Assembly (NCBI GenBank): GCA_040216635.1
Contig: JAVJOU010000014.1
Span: 23,826 to 87,825 of the forward strand
Length of the DNA stretch: 64,000 nt
Source: UBA1479 sp040216635
Lineage (GTDB): Bacteria; Pseudomonadota; Alphaproteobacteria; Rhodospirillales; Casp-alpha2
Direction: 5' to 3'
The position numbers and the translations under genes were made by a program. A model generated the notes under the pieces. It had not been told where the DNA came from. It searched no databases and saw nothing but the letters and a program-made list of their open reading frames with translations. This document shows positions 1 through 11,246 of the stretch, piece by piece; the first letter of the stretch is position 1, and each line of letters opens with the position of its first letter.

Positions 1-1294
1 GCCGGGGCGGTTCAAAGATTACATCTCCATGCCCAAACCCAACGGCTATCAATCCCTGCATACCGGCGTTTTCGGCCCCCACCAACAGCGCATCGAGCTG
101 CAGATCCGCACCCGGAAAATGCACGAAGTTGCCGAATTCGGCGTCGCCGCCCATTGGAATTACAAGCAGGGTACGCCGTCACAAGACACCACGCAGTACC
201 GTTGGCTGCGCGAATTGCTCGATATTCTGGAACATGCTTCGGACCCCGAAGAAGTCCTTGAGCATTCCAAAATGGAAATGTTCCAGGATCAGGTGTTCTG
301 TTTCACGCCCCGAGGAGACCTGATCAACCTGCCGCGCGGCGCGACCACGGTCGATTTCGCCTATGCCGTTCATTCCGAAGTCGGTGACCACTGCGTAGGC
401 GCCAAGATCAACGGCAAGATGATGCCTCTGCGCACAGAATTGCGAAACGGGGATCAGGTCGAAATCGTCTCGTCCAAGGCGCAAACGCCGAATCCGACCT
501 GGGAACGCTTTGTCGTGACCGGCAAGGCACGGGCCCGTATCCGCCGCTTTGTCCGCCTGCAGGAACGGGATGAGTATGAAAAGCTCGGCCGCTCGATCCT
601 GCAGCGGACCTTCAAGGAAGCAGACTTCGATCTGACGGAAAAGGGCCTTGCCGGTGTCCTTAAGAAACTGAGCCAGGCTACGGTCGAAGACCTTTACGCC
701 GCCGTCGGAATGGGCAATCTCAGCGGCCGTGAAGTCCTATTGGCCGTCTTCCCCCGTGCCAAACGGCAAAACAAGAAAGCGGGCGACGATACCGTCGTGC
801 CGCTGTCCGAAGCCCGTAAACGCAAACGGGACAAGAACGACAGCGGTGTACCCATTCAGGGGCTCATTCCCGGGATGGCCATGCATTTCGCCGGTTGCTG
901 CCATCCGCTGCCGGGCGACCGCATCGTCGGCATCGTCACCACGGGGCGCGGCGTTACCGTCCACACCATCGATTGCGACACCCTGGAAGGCTATGGGGAC
1001 GAGCCGGAACGCTGGCTCGACCTGGCCTGGGACGCCAGCGAGGCCAAACACGACATGCATGTCGGCCGCGTGCATGTCACCGTGGCCAACGCGCCGGGCT
1101 CACTCGGCGATCTGTCGACCATGATCGCCAAGAACGACGGCAACATTTCCAACTTGAAAATCATCAACCGTTCGCCGGATTTCTTCGACATGCTGATCGA
1201 TGTCGAAGTCCGCGACGTGAAACACCTGACGGACATCATCGCCGCCTTGCGCGCGTCGCCGGCCGTCAACTCGGTGGAACGCGCGAAGGGCTAG
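1..1294 (+). CDS. rsh: RelA/SpoT-family (p)ppGpp synthetase/hydrolase, 3' part
   Basis: The gene is cut by the left edge of the window; the frame is already open at base 2, where it reads GRFKDYI followed by PKPNGYQSLHT, the end of the ppGpp synthetase domain. The visible 430 residues then contain the RIELQIRTRKMHEVAEFGVAAHW stretch in two parts, a TGS domain (about 60 residues starting at QVFCFTPRGDLINLPRG), a helical linker, the zinc-finger-like segment with HFAGCCHPLPGD and a C-terminal ACT domain of about 75 residues. The product makes and degrades the alarmone (p)ppGpp; alphaproteobacteria usually carry one bifunctional Rsh. Whether the hydrolase half is intact cannot be seen. pdxJ follows 27 bases downstream. 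Confidence 0.95.
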   Translation, partial: PGRFKDYISMPKPNGYQSLHTGVFGPHQQRIELQIRTRKMHEVAEFGVAAHWNYKQGTPSQDTTQYRWLRELLDILEHASDPEEVLEHSKMEMFQDQVFCFTPRGDLINLPRGATTVDFAYAVHSEVGDHCVGAKINGKMMPLRTELRNGDQVEIVSSKAQTPNPTWERFVVTGKARARIRRFVRLQERDEYEKLGRSILQRTFKEADFDLTEKGLAGVLKKLSQATVEDLYAAVGMGNLSGREVLLAVFPRAKRQNKKAGDDTVVPLSEARKRKRDKNDSGVPIQGLIPGMAMHFAGCCHPLPGDRIVGIVTTGRGVTVHTIDCDTLEGYGDEPERWLDLAWDASEAKHDMHVGRVHVTVANAPGSLGDLSTMIAKNDGNISNLKIINRSPDFFDMLIDVEVRDVKHLTDIIAALRASPAVNSVERAKG

Positions 1295-1321
1295 AACCAT
1301 AGGTACGCAGGAAGTGAGATC

Positions 1322-2077
1322 ATGACCGGATATCTTAGATTAGGCGTCAACATCGACCACGTGGCGACCATCCGCAACGCCCGCGGCGGCGGACACCCGG
1401 ATCCCGTGCGCGCCGCCCGTGCCGCAGCCCAAGCCGGTGCTGACGGCATCACGGCACATCTGCGCGAAGACCGCCGTCATATTTCCGACGACGACATGGC
1501 GCGTCTGGCGGACCAGATCGACCTGCCGTTGAATTTCGAGATGGCGGCAACCGATGAAATGCTGGCCATCGCGCTGAAACACAAACCGCATGCGGCCTGC
1601 ATCGTCCCGGAAAAGCGTGAAGAGCGCACCACCGAAGGAGGTCTGGATGCCGCCGGCGGGATCGAAACGCTGAAGCCCTTCGTCACCAAACTGGGCGATG
1701 CGGGCATGCGCGTGTCGCTGTTTATCGAACCGGACAGGGCGCAGCTTGATGCGGCAAAGGCCCTGGGCGCGCCCGTGGTCGAACTGCATACGGGGGCCTA
1801 TTGCGATGCCGGGCCGGACGACCAGGAACGCCAGCTTACCCGTATCATTCAGGCGGCACAGCATGCCGAAGCGATCGGCCTGGAATGCCACGCCGGCCAC
1901 GGCCTGACCTTTGATACGGTCGGACCCGTGGCGGCCATTCCCACCATCGTCGAATTGAACATCGGCCACTTCCTGATCGGAGAAGCGATCTTCGGCGGAC
2001 TGGAAAGCGCCATCAAGCGCATGCGCGCCCTGATGGACAAAGCCCGGGCGGATGCCCAGGGCGAACGTTCGGCCTGA
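1322..2077 (+). CDS. pdxJ: pyridoxine 5'-phosphate synthase
   Basis: PdxJ condenses 1-deoxyxylulose 5-phosphate with 3-amino-2-oxopropyl phosphate to give pyridoxine 5'-phosphate, the last ring-forming step of DXP-dependent vitamin B6 synthesis. The 251-residue protein has the family start LGVNIDHVATIRNARGGGHPDP, and conserved residues in HLREDRRHIS (His46), NFEMA (Glu73) and ECHAGHGL. The ATG follows AGGAAGTGAG at a suitable distance. It lies between rsh and acpS, the usual alphaproteobacterial and enterobacterial neighbour. Confidence 0.97.
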   Translation: MTGYLRLGVNIDHVATIRNARGGGHPDPVRAARAAAQAGADGITAHLREDRRHISDDDMARLADQIDLPLNFEMAATDEMLAIALKHKPHAACIVPEKREERTTEGGLDAAGGIETLKPFVTKLGDAGMRVSLFIEPDRAQLDAAKALGAPVVELHTGAYCDAGPDDQERQLTRIIQAAQHAEAIGLECHAGHGLTFDTVGPVAAIPTIVELNIGHFLIGEAIFGGLESAIKRMRALMDKARADAQGERSA

Positions 2078-2114
2078 GCCCCCGGAACGCGCCAGCAACC
2101 ATGACCTTCCATCC

Positions 2115-2525
2115 ATGATCATCGGAATCGGCACGGACCTGTGCGACATCCGGCGCATCGAGCAAACGCTGGAGCGTTTCGGGGATCGCTTCATCGACCG
2201 CCTGTTCGCCCCCGGCGAACAGAAGAAAGCGTTTCGCCGTCAAAACCCCGCATCCAGCTTCGCGCAAAGCTTTGCCGCCAAGGAAGCCTGTTCCAAGGCC
2301 CTGGGCACCGGTTTCCGCCAAGGGGTGTTCTGGCGCGACATGGTCGTCGCCAACCTGCCGTCGGGTCAGCCCTATATGCTGATTACGGGCGGGGCCAAGG
2401 CCCGGCTGGATGCGCTGACACCGCCCGGGATGACGGCCCAGGTCCATGTCTCGCAGACCGATGAATATCCCATGGCCCATGCCATGGTAATCATTTCCGC
2501 GGTGCCAGAGACGGAAGGCGCTTGA
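2115..2525 (+). CDS. acpS: holo-[acyl-carrier-protein] synthase
   Basis: AcpS transfers 4'-phosphopantetheine from CoA to apo-ACP, activating the fatty acid carrier. The start is placed at ATG 2115, giving the canonical N-terminus MIIGIGTDLCDIRRIEQ; the open frame extends upstream to 2052 but that part has no family similarity. The 136-residue protein carries the magnesium-binding GTDL and the FAAKEACSKALGTGF motif of the family. It sits 37 bases after pdxJ, and lepB follows 86 bases after it, so one transcript is likely. Confidence 0.95.
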   Translation: MIIGIGTDLCDIRRIEQTLERFGDRFIDRLFAPGEQKKAFRRQNPASSFAQSFAAKEACSKALGTGFRQGVFWRDMVVANLPSGQPYMLITGGAKARLDALTPPGMTAQVHVSQTDEYPMAHAMVIISAVPETEGA

Positions 2526-2611
2526 CCTTTGGGCCCGACCCGCGTTTCATCCGCCCGCCGACCCATCCGGCGACCCACCCTTCACACTAGGACTTTCATG
2601 GAAAACGGCAT

Positions 2612-3343
2612 ATGAGCGGCGATAAATCCGGCGGGTTTTGGGACACGATCAAAACGGTCACCTACGCGATACTGATCGCGCTGGTCGTGCGCACCTTTGC
2701 CTATGAGCCGTTCAACATTCCCTCGGGCTCCATGCTGCCGACGCTGTTGGTCGGTGACTATCTGTTCGTATCCAAGTTCTCATACGGCTATTCCAAGCAT
2801 TCCCTGCCGTTTTCCCTGCCGGTCATTCCCGGGCGGGTACTTGAAGACACGCCGGAACGCGGCGATGTCGTGGTGTTCAAGCTGCCGACCGACAACAAGA
2901 CCGACTTCATCAAGCGGATCGTCGGTCTGCCGGGGGATGAGATTCAAGTGAAGGGCGGCATTCTGCACATCAACGGCACCCCGGTTGAGCGCGAACGGGT
3001 CGAAGATTTCGTGTCGACTGACGATTTCGGCACCACCCGCCGGGTCGCGCGATTCGTCGAAACCCTGCCGAACGGGGTGAAGCATTTCATCCTGGAAGAA
3101 ACCGACAACGACCCCATGGACAACACCCGGGTCTACAAGGTTCCCGAGGATACGTTCTTCGCCATGGGCGACAACCGCGACCGGTCCAACGACAGCCGCT
3201 ATGGCGATGTCGGCTTCATCCCCAAGGTCAATCTGGTCGGCCGGGCCGAATTCCTGTTCTTCTCGACCAAGGGTTCGCTGTGGCAGCCCTGGCAGTGGCC
3301 TTCCACGGTGCGCTTCGGGCGCATCTTCCAGGGGATTGAATGA
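2612..3343 (+). CDS. lepB: signal peptidase I
   Basis: LepB is an inner-membrane serine protease with a Ser/Lys dyad that removes signal peptides from exported proteins. The 243-residue protein begins with one membrane segment (about residues 15-31), followed by PSGSMLPTL, which holds the nucleophile Ser40, and FIKRIVGLPGD, which holds the general base Lys101. The C-terminal MGDNRDRSNDSRYGDVGF is the box E signature. The stop overlaps the start of rnc in an ATGA, indicating translational coupling. Confidence 0.97.
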   Translation: MSGDKSGGFWDTIKTVTYAILIALVVRTFAYEPFNIPSGSMLPTLLVGDYLFVSKFSYGYSKHSLPFSLPVIPGRVLEDTPERGDVVVFKLPTDNKTDFIKRIVGLPGDEIQVKGGILHINGTPVERERVEDFVSTDDFGTTRRVARFVETLPNGVKHFILEETDNDPMDNTRVYKVPEDTFFAMGDNRDRSNDSRYGDVGFIPKVNLVGRAEFLFFSTKGSLWQPWQWPSTVRFGRIFQGIE

Positions 3344-4032
3344 GCGGCGGCGCACATGCCAAGCGGCTTTCGGCCCTGCAGGACCGCCTGGGCCACCGTT
3401 TCAGCGAGCCCAAGCTTCTTGAACAGGCCCTATCCCACGCATCGAGCCAGTCCAACCGGTTGAATTCCAACGAACGCCTGGAATTCCTGGGCGACCGCGT
3501 GCTGGGCCTTGCCGTCACCGAGATGCTGTACGCAACCTTTCCGAAGGAAACCGAGGGCGAACTCGGCTACCGCTTTACCGCCCTGGTGCGCAAGGAAACC
3601 CTGGCCGACGTCGCCCGTGACCTTGATATCGCCCCATGCCTGCGCATGTCGCCCGGGGAACAAAATGCCGGCGGACACGATAATGCCTCGATCCTGGCCG
3701 ATGCCTGCGAGGCCCTGATCGGAGCCGTGTTCCTGGATGCAGGCTATGCCGTTGCCGCGGCACTGGTTCACCGTTTCTGGAAACCGTTGGCCACGGCCCA
3801 TACCGGCCCGCTGAAAGACGCCAAGACCCGGCTGCAGGAACGCTGTCAGAAAGCGGGATTGGCGCTTCCGGGCTATGCCGTTACGGGACAGAGCGGCCCC
3901 GACCACGCCCCGACCTTCACCATTACCGTCACGGTCGAGGGCAGGGCGCCCGTATCCGGAACGGGCAGCACCAAACAGGAAGCGGAGCAAGCCGCCGCAG
4001 AGGCCATGCTGGCCGCATGGGAGAACGCATGA
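3340..4032 (+). CDS. rnc: ribonuclease III
   Basis: RNase III cleaves double-stranded RNA in rRNA precursors and some mRNAs. The 230 residues comprise an N-terminal endonuclease domain with the signature NERLEFLGDRVLGLAVTEML (about 46-65), a second acidic cluster ILADACEALIGAVFLDAG, and a C-terminal double-stranded-RNA-binding domain from about 155 to the end, finishing KQEAEQAAAEAMLAAW. The gene overlaps lepB upstream (ATGA) and era downstream (ATGA), a conserved lepB-rnc-era arrangement. Confidence 0.97.
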   Translation: MSGGAHAKRLSALQDRLGHRFSEPKLLEQALSHASSQSNRLNSNERLEFLGDRVLGLAVTEMLYATFPKETEGELGYRFTALVRKETLADVARDLDIAPCLRMSPGEQNAGGHDNASILADACEALIGAVFLDAGYAVAAALVHRFWKPLATAHTGPLKDAKTRLQERCQKAGLALPGYAVTGQSGPDHAPTFTITVTVEGRAPVSGTGSTKQEAEQAAAEAMLAAWENA

Positions 4033-4934
4033 GCGACGAGATCACCACCCGGGCCGGGTTCATCGCCATCTTAGGCGCCCCCAACGTCGGCAAATCGACA
4101 TTGGTCAACCGTCTGGTCGGCGCCAAGGTCTCCATTGTTTCGCCCAAGGTGCAGACAACGCGCACCCGCGTGCTCGGCATCTTCATCGAAGGCAAATCTC
4201 AGGTCATCCTGGTCGACACGCCCGGTATTTTCGAGCCCAAACGCCGCCTTGACCGCGCCATGGTCGCGGCCGCCTGGTCGGGAGCCAAGGACGCCGATGC
4301 CATCGCCTTGATGATCGATGCCAAGGCCGGCATCGACGCCCGTTCTCAGGCGATTATCGACAAACTGAAAGCCGATCACCGCACGGCCTATGTGATTCTC
4401 AACAAGATCGATCTGGTCGCCAAGGAGGCCTTGTTGGTTTTGGCTGAAAAACTAATAAGTACAGGCATCTTCACGGATTGCTTCATGGTGTCCGCGAGCA
4501 CGGGCGATGGGGTCAACGATCTGACCAAAGTCTTCGCCGAAGCCGTGCAGGCCGGTCCCTGGCTGTTCCCGGAGGACGAGATTTCCGACATGCCCGCGCG
4601 TCTGCTGGCGGCCGAAATTACGCGCGAAAAGCTGTTCCTGGAACTGCATCAGGAACTGCCGTACCGCCTGACGGTCGAGACGGAAAATTGGGAACAGCAG
4701 GCCGACGGGGCGGCCCGCGTCAATCAGGTCATTTACGTCGAGCGCGACAGCCAAAAAGGCATCGTCCTGGGCAAGGGCGGGGCCATGATCAAACGCCTGG
4801 GAGCGGCGGCCCGGTTGGAGTTGGAAGAACTTCTCGACCATCCGGTGCATCTGTTCATTCACGTCAAGGTTCGCGGCAAATGGCAGGACGACCGGGAACG
4901 CTATGCCGAATGGGGCCTGGATTTCGATGCTTAA
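4029..4934 (+). CDS. era: GTPase Era
   Basis: Era is a GTPase that binds the 3' end of 16S rRNA and assists 30S maturation. ATG 4029 is chosen because it overlaps the rnc stop (ATGA); an in-frame ATG at 4017 lies inside rnc. The GTPase domain shows GAPNVGKSTLVNRL (G1), VDTPGIF (G3) and NKIDL (G4). The C-terminal KH domain contains the loop KGIVLGKGGAMIKRLG, and the protein ends near WQDDRERYAEWGLDF, as in the family. Its length of 301 residues is normal. Confidence 0.97.
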   Translation: MSDEITTRAGFIAILGAPNVGKSTLVNRLVGAKVSIVSPKVQTTRTRVLGIFIEGKSQVILVDTPGIFEPKRRLDRAMVAAAWSGAKDADAIALMIDAKAGIDARSQAIIDKLKADHRTAYVILNKIDLVAKEALLVLAEKLISTGIFTDCFMVSASTGDGVNDLTKVFAEAVQAGPWLFPEDEISDMPARLLAAEITREKLFLELHQELPYRLTVETENWEQQADGAARVNQVIYVERDSQKGIVLGKGGAMIKRLGAAARLELEELLDHPVHLFIHVKVRGKWQDDRERYAEWGLDFDA

Positions 4935-4994
4935 AGACCGGTTGGAACGCGATCAACTGTCTGCGCTTGTGACACGGACGTAAGGTTTATCGCC

Positions 4995-5714
4995 ATGGAA
5001 TGGCACGATAAGGGCTACATCCTGGCGACGCGAAAGCATGGTGAAAACGCCCTGATCGTCAGTGCCCTGACCGAAAATCGGGGCCGACAAACGGGCCTTG
5101 TCCGCGGCGGGGCCGGTCGACGCAAGCGGGGCGGATTGCAGATCGGCAATCTGGTTACCCTGGATTGGCGCGGCCGCCTTCCCGAACATCTGGGCACGTT
5201 GACGACGGAAGTTCTGGATGCCCCGGCGGCGACGCTTCTCGATTGCCCGGACGGTCTGGCGGCCCTGTCGTCGGCCTGTGCCGTGGCCGAAGCCCTGTTG
5301 CCCGAAGGCGAGGAACATCCCGCCATCTTTCACGGTCTGGCGGGCCTGATGGGGGTGCTGGACGACCCGGACGTGGGTTCCGCCTACGTCAAATGGGAAG
5401 TCGGCGTTTTGGGGGAACTGGGATTCGGGCTGGACCTGACGGCCTGCGCCGCCACGGGTGAGACGGAAAATCTGGTCTATGTCTCGCCCAAGACCGCACG
5501 CGCCGTCTCCGCCGAAGCCGGCCGTCCTTATCACGACAAGCTGTTGGCCTTACCCCCGTTTCTGTTGGGCGCCGGCGGGGCGGAAACGCCCGCGGAAGTC
5601 ACGGATGGGCTGCGCTTGACCGGATATTTCCTGGAAAATCACGCTTTGGACGGCCGGGCCGGACGCTTGGCCGCCCGCGACCGCCTGATCGAACGCTTCC
5701 AGGCAAAAAAATAA
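4995..5714 (+). CDS. recO: DNA repair protein RecO
   Basis: RecO helps load RecA at gaps together with RecR and RecF. The 239-residue protein starts MEWHDKGYILATRKHGENALIVSALTEN split over the typical OB-fold N-terminus, and has the helical C-terminal region ending GRAGRLAARDRLIERF. The zinc-finger cysteines found in some RecO proteins are mostly missing, as is common in alphaproteobacteria. The gene follows era by 60 bases, and parC comes next after 119 bases that hold a candidate promoter. Confidence 0.93.
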   Translation: MEWHDKGYILATRKHGENALIVSALTENRGRQTGLVRGGAGRRKRGGLQIGNLVTLDWRGRLPEHLGTLTTEVLDAPAATLLDCPDGLAALSSACAVAEALLPEGEEHPAIFHGLAGLMGVLDDPDVGSAYVKWEVGVLGELGFGLDLTACAATGETENLVYVSPKTARAVSAEAGRPYHDKLLALPPFLLGAGGAETPAEVTDGLRLTGYFLENHALDGRAGRLAARDRLIERFQAKK

Positions 5715-5736
5715 CCGAACTATCCCCATCGACGCA

Positions 5737-5764
5737 TTGACCGGCCACCCCCCAAATGTACTAT
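5737..5764 (+). promoter_or_regulatory. candidate sigma-70 promoter for parC
   Basis: TTGACC at 5737-5742 and TACTAT at 5759-5764 are separated by 16 bases and lie 70-97 bases before the parC ATG, in the gap after recO. The match is good by eye but untested. Confidence 0.4.
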
Positions 5765-5833
5765 ATCTGGTGCATGAAATGACGGTCCGCGCAACATGAG
5801 CGGAACCTCCAAAGTGTTCAAGGAACCCATCCG

Positions 5834-8077
<2,244 letters not shown>

Positions 8078-8101
8078 CTTCGGCCGCTTTCGGTATCTGG
8101 A

Positions 8102-8848
8102 TCAGTCGCTGCCGGTTTCGGCCTGGAACCGGTCGAAATCCATCCAGCCCCGTGCCGTATGGACCTCCAGCGGGCGGAACCGCGCCTTGTAGGACATCTT
8201 GTTGCAGCCTTCGATCCAGAACCCAAGGTAGACGTAGGGCAGACCCAAACGCTGGGCTTCTTCGACCAGCCACAGGATCATATGGGTGCCCATCCCGCGG
8301 CGCGGCTGCTCCGGATCGAAGAAGCTATAGACCGCCGACAGGCCGTCGCTTAGGCGGTCGGCCAGCATGGCGCCGGTCAGGTCACCATCCGCATTGCGGA
8401 AGGTTGTCAGAAAGGTGTCGATCGGGGTGTCTTCGATCAGTGCCTGATAATCCAGGTAATCCATCTTCGACATATCGCCGCCCGAATGCCGCGACGCCTG
8501 ATAGCGCTGGAACAGTCGGTATTGTTCCTGATTGGCCGCGGGCTGGGTCACGCGGGTGGTAAGGTCCGCATTGGCGCGCAGGATGCGCTTCATGGAGGAT
8601 CGCGTCTTGAACCCGTCGACGGCGATGCGGACGGCCTTGCAGGCGTCGCATCCGGGGCATGCCGGAGCATAGACGATGCCGTGGGACCGGCGGAACCCCG
8701 CGTAGGACAGCTGATCGTGAAGCTTTTCCGCGTCCCGGCCGAAAAGCTCGGTGACCACGCGCCGTTCCACCCGATCCGGCAAATAGGGACAGGGCAGGGG
8801 GGCGGTCGCGAAAAAGAACCGCGCGTCCGATATGGGTTTATGACGCAT
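8102..8848 (-). CDS. bpt: aspartate/glutamate leucyltransferase (Bpt)
   Basis: This 248-residue aminoacyl-tRNA-protein transferase adds leucine from Leu-tRNA to N-terminal Asp or Glu, feeding proteins into the ClpS/ClpAP N-degron pathway. Recognised by PCPYLPDRVERRVVTELFG, the cysteine-rich YAPACPGCDACKAVRI segment, and the GNAT-like C-terminal part with VYLGFWIEGCNKMSYKARF. Length and motifs match the bacterial ATE/Bpt family. It is convergent with parC, with only 24 bases between them. Confidence 0.93.
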   Translation of the reverse strand: MRHKPISDARFFFATAPLPCPYLPDRVERRVVTELFGRDAEKLHDQLSYAGFRRSHGIVYAPACPGCDACKAVRIAVDGFKTRSSMKRILRANADLTTRVTQPAANQEQYRLFQRYQASRHSGGDMSKMDYLDYQALIEDTPIDTFLTTFRNADGDLTGAMLADRLSDGLSAVYSFFDPEQPRRGMGTHMILWLVEEAQRLGLPYVYLGFWIEGCNKMSYKARFRPLEVHTARGWMDFDRFQAETGSD

Positions 8849-8900
8849 GACCTGTCCCTGTCTTGCCGATCAGGCCGCCCTCATGCGACCCGCCGGAAGA

Positions 8901-10028
8901 CTACTGTGACTTAATATCGCCCTGGATTTCAAGATTGATCCCGGGCAAGGCCGGCGCCGCCGGTGAACCGCCGCCGATGCCGGGCAACTGCTGCGGAATA
9001 CCTTCCGGCGCCAAAACCGGCGCGGGCGCAGCTGTTCCGTTGTCTTCGCCCTGTTGCTGGCGCTTGATTTCGTTCAGGCCCGGAAGCGCTTCGTTCTCGC
9101 GCTCTTTTCTCGCTTCTTCCTCGGCCTTGGCTTTTTCGGCCTCGCGCCCCGTGCCGCGCAGCAGGATGATGCTGAGCCGTCGGTTCGAAGGGTGTTTGGG
9201 ATCTTCGGTGATCAAGGGTTCCGTCGCGGCCTTGCCGACGACACGGTTGACCCGCTTGTCCGGCACATTGAACCTGATAAGAGCGCGACGTGCCGAATTG
9301 GCACGATCCGCGGACAATTCCCAGTTGCCGTATTCCGGATTGGCAAAGGGGGTGGCGTCCGTATGCCCGGAGATCGAAATATTCTGCGGCATTTCCAGGA
9401 TCACCTTGGAAACCAGTTCCAGCAATCGTTCCGTATGCAGGAACATCTTGGCGCTGCCCGACGGGAACATAGCCAGGCCGTCACGATCGATCAGCTGAAT
9501 GCGCAGGCCTTCGGGCGTGTTATCGACCAGCAGGCTGTTCTTCAACTGCCGCATCTGCGGCACACTTTCGAGCGTTTTCTGAAGCTCTTCCTCGGCGTCC
9601 TCGAAGGCTTCCTGTTCCTTCTTAGCAGCTTGGGCTTCGATGTCTTCTTCGGTGGGCTTGTCCTTCGATTCGGCTTCGCCTTCAGACAGATCGCCGCCCG
9701 TGCCTGCTTTGGGCGGGGGCAGGTCGACCGTCACGCTGTCGCGTGCCGTGGCGTTCTGCGCGATGCCTTCCTCGGTGATCGTCTTGCCCTGCAAAATGTC
9801 GCCGGAGCCGCTTGTCGTTTGCGACGTGGATACGGGGGCGAAGTAATTGGAAATGCCTTCAAGCGATTCCTGGGTGACCGAGTTCAACAGCCACAACAGC
9901 AGGAAGAACGCCATCATCGCCGTCACGAAATCGGCATAAGCGATCTTCCAGGCCCCGCCGTGATGGCCGTGCCCGCCTTTTTTGATCTTCTTGATGATGA
10001 TCGGTTGTTTGGCTGCTTCTTCCGCCAT
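8901..10028 (-). CDS. motB: flagellar motor stator protein MotB
   Basis: MotB is the peptidoglycan-anchored stator subunit. After a basic, His/Gly-rich cytoplasmic N-terminus (KKIKKGGHGHHGG) comes one membrane helix, AYADFVTAMMAFFLLLWLL, with the proton-carrying Asp33. A charged linker (about residues 100-155, KEQEAFEDAEEELQ) leads to an OmpA-like domain containing ISGHTDATPF and LSADRANSARRAL. The C-terminal extension of about 70 residues is Lys/Glu- then Pro/Ala-rich and looks disordered. It lies 80 bases downstream of motA on the same strand. Confidence 0.96.
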   Translation of the reverse strand: MAEEAAKQPIIIKKIKKGGHGHHGGAWKIAYADFVTAMMAFFLLLWLLNSVTQESLEGISNYFAPVSTSQTTSGSGDILQGKTITEEGIAQNATARDSVTVDLPPPKAGTGGDLSEGEAESKDKPTEEDIEAQAAKKEQEAFEDAEEELQKTLESVPQMRQLKNSLLVDNTPEGLRIQLIDRDGLAMFPSGSAKMFLHTERLLELVSKVILEMPQNISISGHTDATPFANPEYGNWELSADRANSARRALIRFNVPDKRVNRVVGKAATEPLITEDPKHPSNRRLSIILLRGTGREAEKAKAEEEARKERENEALPGLNEIKRQQQGEDNGTAAPAPVLAPEGIPQQLPGIGGGSPAAPALPGINLEIQGDIKSQ

Positions 10029-10108
10029 CAGGTCCTACCTATGGGGTCCTTTCCGTCTCGACCGATCTTGCGTTGCCCGAAATTGGGGTGGGGCAGTTTC
10101 ATGCCGCG

Positions 10109-10969
10109 TTATGACGCCGCGGGCAGGTTGGTGACCATCTCTTCGACCTCGGCGAAGGTCGGACGCACACCGTGGGCGAGTGTCTTACGCGCGAACTCGA
10201 CGGATACCTGCGGGGCATAGCCCTGCATATGGCCAACCAGCGCGATTTTAATGCAGTTCAAATAGGCCGCATCGGCGCTGTAGGTATTGGTGAGGGATGC
10301 CGCAATGGGCGCCATGAACCCGTAGGCGAAGAAAATTCCGCTGAACGTTCCGACCAGGGCCGCGGCGATCAGGTTACCGAGAACTTCCGGCGGCTCGGTG
10401 ATCGAGCCCATGGTGACGATAACGCCCAGCACGGCCGCGACAATCCCCAAGGCCGGCGTCGCATCCGCCATGGACTGCCAGGCGCCGGAAATGGCGTGCA
10501 GTTCCTCGTGGTGTTTTTCCAGTTCCGCATCCATGACCGATTCGATTTCATGCGGGTTCGATGCGCCCAGCGTCAGCAACCGCAGGTAATCGCACAGGAA
10601 TTCGACCGCGTGATGGTCGCCGTGAAACAAAGGGAAGTTCGCGAACAGGGTGCTTTCGTCCGGCTTTTCCACATGCGCTTCAAGCGCCAGGTCGCCCTTG
10701 GTCTTGGCCAGGCGAAACACCGAATACAGGCAGCCCAGGAGTTCCTCGTAATGTTCCCGCCCGTAAGTGGGGCCTTTCATGATCGTCTTGAAGGACCCAC
10801 CGACTCCCTTGATCACCGGTTTCGGGTTGCCGGTCACAAACGCGCCGATCGCACCGCCAAAGATGATGATGAATTCCAGCGGCTGCCAAAGGACGGCGAA
10901 GCTTCCGTGTACGCCATAGGCGCCGAAGACGGAAACGAGAACGACCAGTGAGCCGACGATAAATAGCAT
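10109..10969 (-). CDS. motA: flagellar motor stator protein MotA
   Basis: MotA forms the proton channel with MotB and generates torque on FliG. The 286-residue protein has four membrane segments (two near the N-terminus, beginning MLFIVGSLVVLVSVFGAYG, and two at about 165-220, containing ATPALGIVAAVLGVIVTMG), separated by the large charged cytoplasmic loop of the family. A sigma-54-type promoter lies about 95 bases upstream, so motAB probably belongs to a sigma-54 flagellar class. The rest of the flagellar regulon is not in the window. Confidence 0.97.
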   Translation of the reverse strand: MLFIVGSLVVLVSVFGAYGVHGSFAVLWQPLEFIIIFGGAIGAFVTGNPKPVIKGVGGSFKTIMKGPTYGREHYEELLGCLYSVFRLAKTKGDLALEAHVEKPDESTLFANFPLFHGDHHAVEFLCDYLRLLTLGASNPHEIESVMDAELEKHHEELHAISGAWQSMADATPALGIVAAVLGVIVTMGSITEPPEVLGNLIAAALVGTFSGIFFAYGFMAPIAASLTNTYSADAAYLNCIKIALVGHMQGYAPQVSVEFARKTLAHGVRPTFAEVEEMVTNLPAAS

Positions 10970-11063
10970 TCAGCAGTCTCCAAGAGCACAAGTCAGCGCC
11001 ATCACCGTTGCTCGATCATCGGCGCGGGCAGGAAAAGCTATCGCCCTATCATCCCAAAATACA

Positions 11064-11081
11064 AGCATTTCTCGTGCCAAA
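11064..11081 (-). promoter_or_regulatory. sigma-54-type promoter upstream of motA
   Basis: On the minus strand the sequence reads TTGGCACGAGAAATGCT. The -24 element TGGCAC is a full consensus match and the -12 element ATGCT differs in one base from TTGCT. Ten bases separate the GG and GC, the exact spacing required by RpoN. The predicted start would be near 11053, leaving an 80-base leader for motA. No other strong promoter was seen in the 277-base gap between motA and the flavin reductase gene. Confidence 0.6.
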
Positions 11082-11246
11082 GCGCTATAAAGTAATAATT
11101 AAAATCCGATGGACCGATGCCCAAGTGAACAAGAATTTCCTTGGCAATTGGTAAAGGCTTGCATGCCCATCATCCATCGACGTATTCAAGGCGTCATCCG
11201 TACGCAGCAAATCCGCGCCCTTGGGGAATAATCCTGCAGCTTAAAT

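Noticed and set aside
11151..11176. Possible sigma-54 promoter before the flavin reductase gene (TTGGCAATTGGTAAAGGCTTGC)
   Set aside because: The distance between GG and GC is wrong in either register; RpoN needs ten bases between them.
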